Below, piece by piece: positions 15,017 through 22,885 of a stretch of DNA of 40,713 nt (position 1 is its first letter; each line of letters starts with the position of its first letter). This stretch comes from a bacterium (lineage in GTDB: Archaea; Thermoplasmatota; Thermoplasmata; Lutacidiplasmatales; UBA184): positions 1 to 40,713 of the forward strand of contig DAIDCO010000014.1 of NCBI GenBank assembly GCA_027309555.1. Direction: 5' to 3'. The notes beneath the pieces are model-generated. The model had not been told where the DNA came from, did no database searches, and saw only the letters and a list, made by a program, of their open reading frames with translations. The position numbers and the translations under genes were made by a program.

Positions 15017-15637
15017 ATGAGTTCGGCCCGGAGCCCGGCTCGCCCCGTGGTCGGACTCGACCTCGCCGGCAGTCCGGCGCGCGCGACGGGCTGTTGCGTT
15101 CTCCGATCGACACGATCGGTCCGGGCCTCGGTGCTCGGTTCGGACCGGGAGATCCTCTCCGCAGTCGCGGCGGTCGAGCCCGCGCTCGTCGTGATCGACG
15201 CCCCGCTCTCGTTGCCGCGGGGTCGGGCCACGATCGAAGACCGCTCGGGTCCCCACCTGCGGGCCTGTGACCGTGAGCTCCTTCGCCGCCGCATTCGATT
15301 CTTCCCGCTCACGCTCGGGCCCATGCGGATGCTCACCGCACGGGGCATGCGACTGGGGAGCGAGTTCTCCGACCGGGGTATTCCGGTGGTCGAAGGGTAC
15401 CCCGGCGGTTCCCAGGACCTGCTCGGCCTTCCGAGGAAGCAGGCCGGGATCCGCCGCCTCCAGCGGCGACTGCGCGAGGCCGGGCTGGGCGGCGACCTCC
15501 TTCGGCGGCCCCTGACCCACGACGAACTCGACGCGGTAACGATCGCCTGGGTAGGACGGATGTTTCTCCACGGGGACGCGGTGCTGATCGGGGACGCCGA
15601 TGAGGGCCAGATGCTGCTGCCGCGCGCCGATGCCTGA
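15017..15637 (+). CDS. DUF429 family protein (RNase H-like fold)
   Basis: A 206-residue product with the DUF429 signature: VVGLDLAGSPARATG at the N-terminus (first Asp of an RNase H-like fold), VVIDAPLSLP in the middle, the RACDRELLRRRIRFFPLT region, VVEGYPGG and a late THDELDAVTIAWVG. Members are widespread in archaea and bacteria and their activity is not established; a nuclease-like fold is predicted. An in-frame ATG at 14933 adds 28 basic, low-complexity residues and has an A/T-rich element at a fitting distance, so it is a real alternative start. Confidence 0.8.
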   Translation: MSSARSPARPVVGLDLAGSPARATGCCVLRSTRSVRASVLGSDREILSAVAAVEPALVVIDAPLSLPRGRATIEDRSGPHLRACDRELLRRRIRFFPLTLGPMRMLTARGMRLGSEFSDRGIPVVEGYPGGSQDLLGLPRKQAGIRRLQRRLREAGLGGDLLRRPLTHDELDAVTIAWVGRMFLHGDAVLIGDADEGQMLLPRADA

Positions 15638-16134
15638 CCGCGACGGGCGCGTACTGGCTCGGTCCGACGGTCGGGGGGGGGTTGGCTGCCCGCGCCGGGC
15701 GCAGCCGAAGGCGATCGCTTCGCCGGCGTGAAGCCGGCCTTACGTACGGCCTAAGTACGGGCGGACGGCATTCCTTTCCGGGAGAGAGCGGGAACACCTG
15801 CGAACCCTGACGCCGATCGTCCCCAGGAGAACGCCCCACGGAGAAGGGCTCTGAGGGGCTGGGTCGGTTCAAGGACTTCCCGCTCTCTCTGACCGGGCTC
15901 CCGCGAGGGGTAGGCGGCCGCTCCACCGGTGCGTCGATTGTGGCCCGAGTTCGCCTAGACGTGCAATGCGGTCGCCTCCCAGCTATCGAGCCGGGCCCGC
16001 TCCCGCTGTTCGCATGGCAGGGACGGTGGCCGTCCGGTGACGCGCCCGGCCCGAGTGCGGGCACCGACCTCGCCCGGCTGGTGGCTGCTGATGTGGCACG
16101 GCTGCCCGGGAAAGGCTCGCCGTCGGCTCTCGGC
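15638..16134. other. Gene-free gap containing a candidate structured RNA
   Basis: I find no convincing protein gene in these 497 nt. The only clear organisation is a nested inverted repeat from 15781 to 15890, listed separately, and a short repeat block TTACGTACGG/TAAGTACGGG at about 15740-15761. Confidence 0.4.
15781..15890. ncRNA. Candidate structured RNA (nested inverted repeats)
   Basis: A perfect 13-bp stem pairs 15782-15794 (GAGAGAGCGGGAA) with 15877-15889. Inside it GAACC (15802-15806) pairs with GGTTC (15866-15870), CCCAG (15822-15826) can pair with CTGGG (15859-15863), and GCCCC (15833-15837) with GGGGC (15855-15859), the last two partly exclusive. The result is a rod of about 110 nt. 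It lacks the signatures I know for SRP RNA, RNase P RNA, 5S rRNA or tRNA, and the transcribed strand is unknown. Confidence 0.4.
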
Positions 16135-16845
16135 CTAGCGGGCGGGCGTCGGGGCGGGGCGGGGCCAAAGCCCGAGCGCGATCGCGCCGCGAACGACCGT
16201 GAGGGCGACGACGAAGAGCGGCACTAGGAAGAGGTCGCCTCCCGGCCAAGTGTACCCGACCGCCTCGCCGCCCCAGAATACGGCGAACGAGAAGAGCAGC
16301 GACGTCGCCCCGAGCTTCAGCAGAGGGACCTTGATCTTTCGGATCCGATCCTGCACGACCGCCGTCGCCACCACGAGAACGAGGCCAGCGACCAGGGCGC
16401 CCACGATGGCCGAGAACCCGTAGCCGGCGGCGACGAGCGCGAGCAGGACCACGACCGTCTCGGTCGCCTCCACGGCGCCGACGGAGAAGCCTCCCGCGAA
16501 CTGCAGCGCACTCCCGCTCCCCGGGCCGTGTCCGGGTTTCTGGGGAGCGAGTCCCTGGGCGCGCCGGTACGTCCGCAGCGTGCTACGGAAGAGGAAGATC
16601 CCGAATCCGAGCAGCACGATCGCGGAGGCCCAGAGGAGGTAGTTCCGCGGGAACGCGAGGAGCAGCGCCCCAAACCCAAGGGCCACGAGCGCGACCGCGG
16701 TCGTGCCTCCGACGGCGCCGAGCGCGCCGTGCGTCACCGTGTGATGGTCGGCGCTGAGCGCGAAGACGAGCGCGACGACCTCGGTCATCTCGAGCAGCGT
16801 GATGAGGAACGCCACGAGGATCGCGGGTCCGTAGAGCTCGAACAT
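16135..16845 (-). CDS. COG4280-like membrane protein with internal repeat
   Basis: A 236-residue polytopic membrane protein with six to seven helices. The first half begins LVAFLITLLEMTEVVALVFAL and the second has GGFSVGAVEATETVVVLLAL. These paired Glu-containing helices indicate two homologous halves, reminiscent of UPF0016/LysE-type transporters. It matches my memory of uncharacterised membrane proteins of COG4280. The start ATG at 16845 has a strong GGGAGGG just upstream. Ion transport (a divalent cation or similar) is a guess from the paired acidic residues, not a demonstrated function. Confidence 0.7.
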   Translation of the reverse strand: MFELYGPAILVAFLITLLEMTEVVALVFALSADHHTVTHGALGAVGGTTAVALVALGFGALLLAFPRNYLLWASAIVLLGFGIFLFRSTLRTYRRAQGLAPQKPGHGPGSGSALQFAGGFSVGAVEATETVVVLLALVAAGYGFSAIVGALVAGLVLVVATAVVQDRIRKIKVPLLKLGATSLLFSFAVFWGGEAVGYTWPGGDLFLVPLFVVALTVVRGAIALGLWPRPAPTPAR

Positions 16846-16945
16846 CGTCCCTCCCCAACGGGGGCGGGGCGCGGTCCGAACGCGGCCCGTCCTCGGGGTT
16901 GGCGTCGGTCAATCCTCGCGGAGGATAACCTCTCGCGTTCCGGGC

Positions 16946-17578
16946 TCAGGCGTAGGCGAACGCGCCAACGCGGGAACGAACGACCGGGAGGCGTTCGGCG
17001 AGCGCGTCCACCACGTCCCGGACGTCTCGGCTCGTGAGGCGGCCGCGGAGCTCGAGCGTGGCGCTCGGCGACCGCTCCCGGTGGATCCGTCGGATCGTGG
17101 CGTCGGCGCGGTAGGGAGCGGTGCCCGAAAGTCGGACGGCGAACTCGCGCGCTCCGGAGATCTTCTTCCACGCGTCGCTCTTCAGCGCGCGCAGAAGATG
17201 CCCGACGGGTTCCGAGAGCTGTTCGTGCGCCGGTTCGGGCAGCGGGAGCCAACCTCCCGGCGCCACTTCCCAGTGATCGACGCGCTGGAAGCCGAGCGAC
17301 GCGAGGCCGTGCAAGAGGCCCGCCGTGAGACGGAGAAGGTCGCCGATCTCCACGACCTCCCGTTCGCGCAGAAGCGTCTCCATTTGTCGCAGGAGCGGGA
17401 GTGCGGGCTCGCGCACGACCTCGGGGTGGAGGTCGATCTCGAGACGGGCGTGCGAGAGCGCCCGGGTCCCTCGGGCCCGACGCGTCGGGGTGAACGTCGT
17501 GGGCCAGTCGAGGATCGAGGTCGGTCCGACGAGGTCCGGGGCGGACGTCGGCAAGGAGGCGCTTGCATGTCGAGCCAT
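16946..17578 (-). CDS. Hypothetical protein
   Basis: A 210-residue soluble product that I do not recognise. The central part (ARLEIDLHPEVVREPALPLL, then LTAGLLHGLASLGFQRVDHW) looks folded, with alternating helices and strands. The C-terminal part has ATLELRGRLTSRDVRDVVDAL. There is no cysteine cluster or membrane segment. An A/T-richer GATTTCACC at about 17601-17609 is at the right distance for a leaderless start at 17578. It lies about 100 nt upstream of the COG4280-like gene in the same direction and might be cotranscribed with it. Confidence 0.55.
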   Translation of the reverse strand: MARHASASLPTSAPDLVGPTSILDWPTTFTPTRRARGTRALSHARLEIDLHPEVVREPALPLLRQMETLLREREVVEIGDLLRLTAGLLHGLASLGFQRVDHWEVAPGGWLPLPEPAHEQLSEPVGHLLRALKSDAWKKISGAREFAVRLSGTAPYRADATIRRIHRERSPSATLELRGRLTSRDVRDVVDALAERLPVVRSRVGAFAYA

Positions 17579-17778
17579 GCGAGCGGGGGACGACCGATAG
17601 GTGAAATCCCTTCGGGTCGACCCGCGGCCGGAAGCGCGCGGATGTTCCGCCCCCGGGTCGGCCGACCGGACCCGGAAGCGAAGCGGTCGTTGCGGTATGG
17701 CGAGGAAGGTACCCGACTCTCCGCCCCACTTCGAAGTCCGTACGGAACTCGCAAGTAGGTTCGCGCGGTGGCGCGACC

Positions 17779-17985
17779 GTGTCCGCCACGTCCACCGCCC
17801 TCCTGGTCGTCGGAGTTCTGCTCGCCCTCGCCGGCGTCGCGTTCCTCGCGCTCGATGCGCTCCACATGGGCGATTCGTCGGGCATCGACCCGAAGGACGT
17901 GGGGATCCTGGTCGTGGGGATCCTCCTCGCCGTCATCGGCGCGGCGCTGGCGGGCCGCAAGAAAGTGTCCGTGCCCCCGGCCTGA
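17779..17985 (+). CDS. Small two-helix membrane protein
   Basis: A 68-residue protein with two hydrophobic helices (TALLVVGVLLALAGVAFLAL and VGILVVGILLAVIGAALAG) joined by a polar loop HMGDSSGIDPKD and ending in a basic GRKKVSV tail. It starts with GTG. Such double-helix small membrane proteins are frequent in archaea and mostly unstudied. Confidence 0.65.
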   Translation: MSATSTALLVVGVLLALAGVAFLALDALHMGDSSGIDPKDVGILVVGILLAVIGAALAGRKKVSVPPA

Positions 17986-18583
17986 GCGGACCGCGCGCGT
18001 CGGCGGAGTCCTGCCCGGATCGGGCGCGCGCCCACCCATGGCCGGTGAAGGCCGTGGACCGCTCCATCGAATCCCGCCCGGCCCGCGGTTCGCGATGGTG
18101 GCATTCGCTCCCCAGTTCCCGGAAAGAGCAGAGAACGGGAAGCGGATTCGAAGGTGGGCCAAGACGCTCGACGCGGTCGTCGTGATGTCCCCCGAGCGCT
18201 CGTCCTGCGGTTATGTCGACGAAGCTGCGGAAGAAGTCCCGGACTTCACCGACCCTCTTCAGGTCCGAAAAGGTAGTTCGAAGTGCAACGAAGCGCGCGC
18301 TCACCCATGCGCGGGGAAGTCCGGTCGAACGACCGGGCGATCCGGACGGCGTCGGACTTGGGGTACGGCACCGCCGCGTTCCTCGGCCCCCGATCTCGGT
18401 CTCCCTGACCGTCGCTCCCCATTGAGCGCGCTCGCCCGTGAGAGAACCCCGTCGGCCCTCGGACGGCCTCGGCCGGTGCCTCCGGGGTCTTTCCCCACCC
18501 GGGGCCGGGTCCTCGAGGGGGTCCACGAACGGCCCCCCTCGGTCAAATACCCCTGAACGGGTTGCACCGGTTCGGCCTGAGGC
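17986..18583. other. Gap without a convincing gene
   Basis: About 600 nt between the small membrane protein and the chorismate-utilising synthase. Open frames exist (for example plus-strand ATGs at 18094 and 18213) but none shows a recognisable motif or good start signal. The 18.1-18.3 kb part is less GC-rich than its surroundings. A TATA-like TCAAATAC sits at the right end. Confidence 0.3.
18543..18550 (+). promoter_or_regulatory. TATA-like box for the chorismate-utilising operon
   Basis: TCAAATAC is centred about 38 nt before the ATG at 18584, which would leave a leader of about 12 nt containing TGAGG near the start. Confidence 0.45.
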
Positions 18584-20698
18584 ATGGGAGTGGCATCACC
18601 GTCCGATTCCCGAGCGACGGATCCGGGGGTCCAGATGGCCCGGATGACCCTCCCGGCTTCCCTGTCGTCCCTCCACCGCGCCCTGGCCCGGCGAGCCCCC
18701 GGGGTGTGTCTCCTCGAGACCCTGGGTTCCCCGGGCCATTCCCTCCTCGTATGGGAGCCGGCCGCCATCATCCGCCTCGACGCCGGCAAGGTGCGGGTGG
18801 ACGCACGTCCCGGTGTGTCCCTGCCCCCGACCCCGCAGACCCACGCGCACCTTTTGACGTACCTCGACGCGGTGATTCGACGCTTTCAGCCCTCTGCCTC
18901 CTCCGGGGCGGTGGCTCCTCTTCCGTTCCTCGGGGGGCTCGTGGGGACCGTCGCCTACGACTGGGCGGCCGCTCAGGAGGGTCCCGATCGCCCCCGGGCG
19001 GCCGGAGTGCCCGACCTTTGGTTCGGCCTGTACGATCGCGCGGTCGTCGTCTCGCCGGACGGCGACGCGTGGCTCGTGGTGGTCCCATCGGTCCGGGGGG
19101 CCACCATGCCCGAGGTCCGCCGGAGTCTGGCCGGCGCCCTTCGAGCGGCCGCCCTCCCGGTTTCGGAAGTTCGGCCCCCTTCGGCGCCCCGGGTCACTTC
19201 GGACCTCCCACGCGCGGAGTTTGAGTCGTCCGTCCGAGAGGTCCGACGGCGGATCCGTGCGGGTTCCGTCTATCAGGTGAACCTCGCCCTACGGATGCGG
19301 GCTTCGGGGGTCGACCCGTGGAGGCTCTACGAACGCCTCCGAGAGCGCAACCCTAGCCCCTTCTCGGGGCTCGTCGCGACCGGGGACTTCACCGTCGTCT
19401 GCGCATCTCCCGAGCGGCTCCTGCTCGTCGTGCCGGACGGTCACGGGGATCGGACCGCTGCCACCCGACCGATCGCGGGGACGCGGCCGAGGGCTGCCGG
19501 ATCCCAGGATGCACGGAACGAGAGGGCGCTCCGGACCTCGCCCAAGGAACGGGCGGAACACACGATGCTGGTGGACCTCGGTCGGAACGACCTCGGCCGG
19601 GTGTGCGTCCCGGGGAGCGTCGAGGTGGATGAGTGGTTCACCGTCGAGCGGTATTCCCACGTCATGCATCTCGTCTCCAACGTCCGAGGACGGCTCCGTA
19701 CGGGGACGGGCGTGCGCGAACTGTTCCGAGCGCTCATGCCGGGCGGCTCGGTCACCGGCACCCCCAAGATCCGTGCCACGGAGATCATCGCCGAACTCGA
19801 GCCGATCCCGCGAGGAGCCTACACCGGTTCGCTCGTCTACCTCTCGTTCGACGGGAGGATCGACGCGAACCTCGTGATTCGCAGCGCGTACTTCCCCTTC
19901 GGGGGCGGAGAGGCTCACGTGTACGCGGGTTCCGGGATCGTCCACGCCTCCGACCCCGGACGCGAGTGGAGGGAGGCGCGTCGTAAAGCGGCGGTGCTTC
20001 TCGAAGCCATCGGGGACCGACCGTCGCGGGGGTTTCCCTGGGCTCCGCCACGCCTGGCTCGGTCCTGGACCCCACCGGTCCCGCGCCACCGCCACTCGGG
20101 CCGCCGCGTTCTCCTGATCGACAACTACGACTCGTTTACCCACAACCTCGCTCAGTACCTAGCGGCCCTCGGGGCCCACGTCGCGGTCGTTCGGAACGAC
20201 GGCGGCGGGGTGGACATGCTGCGTTCCCGGAGACCCACGCACGTCGTTCTCTCCCCCGGACCCGGGCGACCTTCCGAGGCCGGAATCACGGAGCGGGCGG
20301 TGCGCGCGTTCGAAGGGACCCCCCTCCTCGGGGTTTGCCTCGGTCACGAGGCGATCATCGAGGCGTACGGGGGAAGCCTACGGGAGGCACCGATCCCGTT
20401 CCACGGTAAGGCCTCGCTCGCGTACCGGGTCGTGGATTCGGGGGAGCAGGATATCTTGGCGGGACTCCCGACCGGGACCCTGGTGGGTCGATACCACTCG
20501 CTCGTGGCCGGTCGAGTGCCCCCTTCCCTCCGCGTCACTGCCCGTACCCAGGATCGACTGGTCATGGCTGTCCAACACCGGACCTTCCCCACGTACGGCG
20601 TGCAGTTCCACCCGGAGTCGATCCTGACGGAAAGAGGGATGGATATCCTGGACCGCTTCCTCGCCGTAACCTCTCCCGCGGAAGCGGAGGGACGATGA
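18584..20698 (+). CDS. Fused chorismate synthase components I and II (PabBA or TrpEG type)
   Basis: A 704-residue fusion. Residues ~20-490 are the chorismate-binding domain (component I), with PIAGT at 296-300, LVDLGRNDLGRV, MPGGSVTGTPKIRA and YTGSLVYLSFDGRID. Residues ~505-700 are a class I glutamine amidotransferase (LLIDNYDSFTHNLAQYL, catalytic C585 in GVCLGHE, then VQFHPES). It makes aminodeoxychorismate or anthranilate from chorismate and glutamine. PIAGT rather than PIKGT favours anthranilate-type chemistry; the overlapping downstream class IV lyase favours 4-aminobenzoate. I lean to aminodeoxychorismate synthase by context, with real doubt. The oxyanion-strand neighbour is GHE where GHQ is usual. 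Confidence 0.85.
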   Translation: MGVASPSDSRATDPGVQMARMTLPASLSSLHRALARRAPGVCLLETLGSPGHSLLVWEPAAIIRLDAGKVRVDARPGVSLPPTPQTHAHLLTYLDAVIRRFQPSASSGAVAPLPFLGGLVGTVAYDWAAAQEGPDRPRAAGVPDLWFGLYDRAVVVSPDGDAWLVVVPSVRGATMPEVRRSLAGALRAAALPVSEVRPPSAPRVTSDLPRAEFESSVREVRRRIRAGSVYQVNLALRMRASGVDPWRLYERLRERNPSPFSGLVATGDFTVVCASPERLLLVVPDGHGDRTAATRPIAGTRPRAAGSQDARNERALRTSPKERAEHTMLVDLGRNDLGRVCVPGSVEVDEWFTVERYSHVMHLVSNVRGRLRTGTGVRELFRALMPGGSVTGTPKIRATEIIAELEPIPRGAYTGSLVYLSFDGRIDANLVIRSAYFPFGGGEAHVYAGSGIVHASDPGREWREARRKAAVLLEAIGDRPSRGFPWAPPRLARSWTPPVPRHRHSGRRVLLIDNYDSFTHNLAQYLAALGAHVAVVRNDGGGVDMLRSRRPTHVVLSPGPGRPSEAGITERAVRAFEGTPLLGVCLGHEAIIEAYGGSLREAPIPFHGKASLAYRVVDSGEQDILAGLPTGTLVGRYHSLVAGRVPPSLRVTARTQDRLVMAVQHRTFPTYGVQFHPESILTERGMDILDRFLAVTSPAEAEGR

Positions 20699-21705
20699 CC
20701 TTGCCGAAGGTCGCATGGGTCGAAGGAGGCATCCTCCCCGGCGATCATCTCCGACTTCCCTCCGGGCTCCGGCAGGGAGATGGGGTCTTCGAGACGATCC
20801 GAACGTATGGAGGGGTTCCGTTCCGCTTCACCGACCACCTAGAACGCCTGCTCCAAGGCGCCCGGCACCTTGACCTGCCGGCCCTCCCATCCCTGGAGAT
20901 GCTCCGCGAGGCCGGGGAGAGCAGGCTCGCGGCGTGCAGGGCCGGGTCGGAGTCCCCGGAATGGGTCCTCCGTCCCTGCCTGTTCTCCGAGGACGGGAGA
21001 ACGGGCATCGTCGTCCTGGCCGATCCGTGGCCTTCCCCCGGCCCGTTCTCGGGAGAGACGAGCGTCATCACGGGGCTCTCGCCGTACCCCCATCCGGGGG
21101 CGTACCTCCGCCCCCCGGGGGCGAGCGCCCCCGTGAAGTGGCTGGCCCGCGGACCCCTGGCTCACGCGCTGAGAGCGGCGAGGATGTGCGGGTGGGACGA
21201 GGCGCTCCTCCGAAACGGAACGGGGGACATCGTGGAGGGGACGCGCTCGAACCTGTTCGTCGTGAAGGGCGGCCGGCTCATCGCGCCCGGCCCGGCGTCC
21301 GGAGCGCTACCGGGGATCACGCGAGGGATCGTCGTGGAACTGGCACTCGCCCGAGGGTACGACGTGGAGGATCGTCCCCCGGCTCCGAGCGAACTGGAGG
21401 GGGCGCCGGAGGCGTTCCTGACCTCGACGCTGCTCGGCGTGGCCCCCATCACGAGGTTCGGGAGCGTGCCGATCGGAGCCGGAGCGGGCGGAGGCCCGGT
21501 CACCGGGGAGCTTCGCGCCGCGTTCGAGGAACTGGTCCGTCTCGAAACGGGCGCCCGGAGCCGTACCGTGGGGAGTCGTGCTTCCCCCGATCCGGCCCCC
21601 GCCTCGGCCAGTACCGCTCCCTCCGGTCCCGAGGGACCGCTTACGGGTCGGGGGGCTTCAGCGCGGACGCGCTCACGAGTCTCGCGGCGACGCCGACGAG
21701 ACTGA
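20695..21705 (+). CDS. Class IV PLP enzyme, probable aminodeoxychorismate lyase
   Basis: A 336-residue fold-type IV PLP protein. SGLRQGDGVFETIRTYGG at the N-terminus is the family's typical start. The PLP lysine is K148 in APVKWLARG. IVEGTRSNLFVVKGGRLIAP and LPGITRGIVVELA form the cofactor-phosphate region. It overlaps the preceding synthase by 4 nt (ATGA), the usual partnership for 4-aminobenzoate formation; a branched-chain or D-amino-acid aminotransferase is the alternative. The last ~50 residues are low-complexity and Arg/Ser/Pro-rich and overlap the convergent channel gene by 65 nt. The true functional end is probably near residue 285. Confidence 0.82.
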   Translation: MTLPKVAWVEGGILPGDHLRLPSGLRQGDGVFETIRTYGGVPFRFTDHLERLLQGARHLDLPALPSLEMLREAGESRLAACRAGSESPEWVLRPCLFSEDGRTGIVVLADPWPSPGPFSGETSVITGLSPYPHPGAYLRPPGASAPVKWLARGPLAHALRAARMCGWDEALLRNGTGDIVEGTRSNLFVVKGGRLIAPGPASGALPGITRGIVVELALARGYDVEDRPPAPSELEGAPEAFLTSTLLGVAPITRFGSVPIGAGAGGGPVTGELRAAFEELVRLETGARSRTVGSRASPDPAPASASTAPSGPEGPLTGRGASARTRSRVSRRRRRD

Positions 21706-22840
21706 TCGCATCGTTCGCCCCGGCCCGCTGGAGCTTCGCGAGGGCGTGTTCCTGCTTGGCCAGCGCCACGATCCGCAGGCGGGAGCGGAGGCCGCGGGCC
21801 GTGATGACGGTGAGCAGGTTCTCGGCGTCGGACTCCTGCGCGGCGATGAGCGACCGGGCCCGATCGATGCCCACGAGCGCGAGGACCTCCTCGGACGAGG
21901 GATCCCCGAGATGCGTGCGGTACCCTTCGGCTCGCAGCACCTCGACCGCCTTCGAGTCGGTGGAGAGGAGGACCGACCGGACTCCCCCCACGCGCAGCGT
22001 CTCCGCGCACGCCCGGGCCTCCTCGCCCGTCCCGCAGATGATCACGTGGTCGCGGAGATCCTCCAACTGCGTGCGTTCCAGCCGCTCGGAGACCGCCTTG
22101 AGGCGGCGCTCCAGGAACGGTACGAAGAGGACCACGACCGCCGTTAAGAACGTTCCCACGCCGAACAGCACGAGGAGCACGGTGAACATCCGCGCGCCGT
22201 CCGTGGTGGGGACGTAGTTCGACCCGTTCGTGGAGATCGTCGTGACCGTAAAATAGAGCGAATCGAGCCAGTTCCCGATGACCGGGGCGAAGTCGTCCGC
22301 GAGCAGCCGGGATCCGACCATTCCGAAGAGCAGCGTGAGGAGCGCCGCGACGACAATGGTCAGCTGGGTCGCCTCGGGTCCCGCGCTCCCGGCCCCGCGG
22401 TAAAAGCCGGCACGGTACGGGTAGATGACGGCGACGACCAGGCTCGCCGCCCCGGCCGAGGCGATCGAGAAGACGTTGGGGCTCAATAGGGCGATCGAGA
22501 TCGTGAGCGCCGGCGCGAGGAGGGAGAACAGCCAGGCGATGGCGCTCCGATCGCGGATGCGGACCGCGAGCCCCATGAGCAAGAGGCCGGCGACCGCGTC
22601 GAACGGAGGGTCGAAGCCCGAGAGCGAGTCGTGGAAGAACGACGGTTCGGAGAGGCGGCCCGAGAGGAAGCCGAAGAGAAAGATCGCGGCGCCCGTGGAC
22701 GCCGTGAGGGCCCCGATCACCGACGGCCGGTAGACCAGCGGCTGTCGGCGGGCGCGGAGAGGGGGGCGGGGATCGACCGAGGAAGGGACCGGACCGCGGT
22801 GGTCTTGCACGACGTTGAACCCCAGCGTCCACGCTCCCAA
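21641..22840 (-). CDS. Potassium-channel-like protein with RCK (TrkA-N) domain and altered filter
   Basis: A 399-residue protein with about six membrane helices, then a cytosolic RCK domain starting HVIICGTGEEARACAETLR (Rossmann GxGxxA) and including LSTDSKAVEVLRAEG and IAAQESDAENLL. The pore region aligns well around LDSLYFTVTTIST and the following MFTVLLVLFGVGTFLTAVVV. However, the filter reads TNGSNYVP where TVGYGDxxP is expected. The start is a TTG at 22840, with a GTG at 22810 as alternative. It follows malic enzyme by 45 nt on the same strand. Selectivity for potassium is doubtful given the filter. Confidence 0.82.
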   Translation of the reverse strand: MGAWTLGFNVVQDHRGPVPSSVDPRPPLRARRQPLVYRPSVIGALTASTGAAIFLFGFLSGRLSEPSFFHDSLSGFDPPFDAVAGLLLMGLAVRIRDRSAIAWLFSLLAPALTISIALLSPNVFSIASAGAASLVVAVIYPYRAGFYRGAGSAGPEATQLTIVVAALLTLLFGMVGSRLLADDFAPVIGNWLDSLYFTVTTISTNGSNYVPTTDGARMFTVLLVLFGVGTFLTAVVVLFVPFLERRLKAVSERLERTQLEDLRDHVIICGTGEEARACAETLRVGGVRSVLLSTDSKAVEVLRAEGYRTHLGDPSSEEVLALVGIDRARSLIAAQESDAENLLTVITARGLRSRLRIVALAKQEHALAKLQRAGANDAISLVGVAARLVSASALKPPDP

Positions 22841-22885
22841 AAGCGTCCGGAGTGGAGTGGGGGGGAGTTCGAGCGATCCCGCGCC

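Noticed and set aside
15781-15890. SRP RNA, RNase P RNA or 5S rRNA at the structured gap
   Set aside because: The conserved loops of these RNAs (SRP helix 8 motif, RNase P P4 strands, 5S loop sequences) could not be matched on either strand, so it is left as an unnamed candidate.
18094-18425. Possible small genes upstream of the chorismate synthase
   Set aside because: Two overlapping frames look equally likely and neither shows motifs, a good start signal or protein-like composition along its length.
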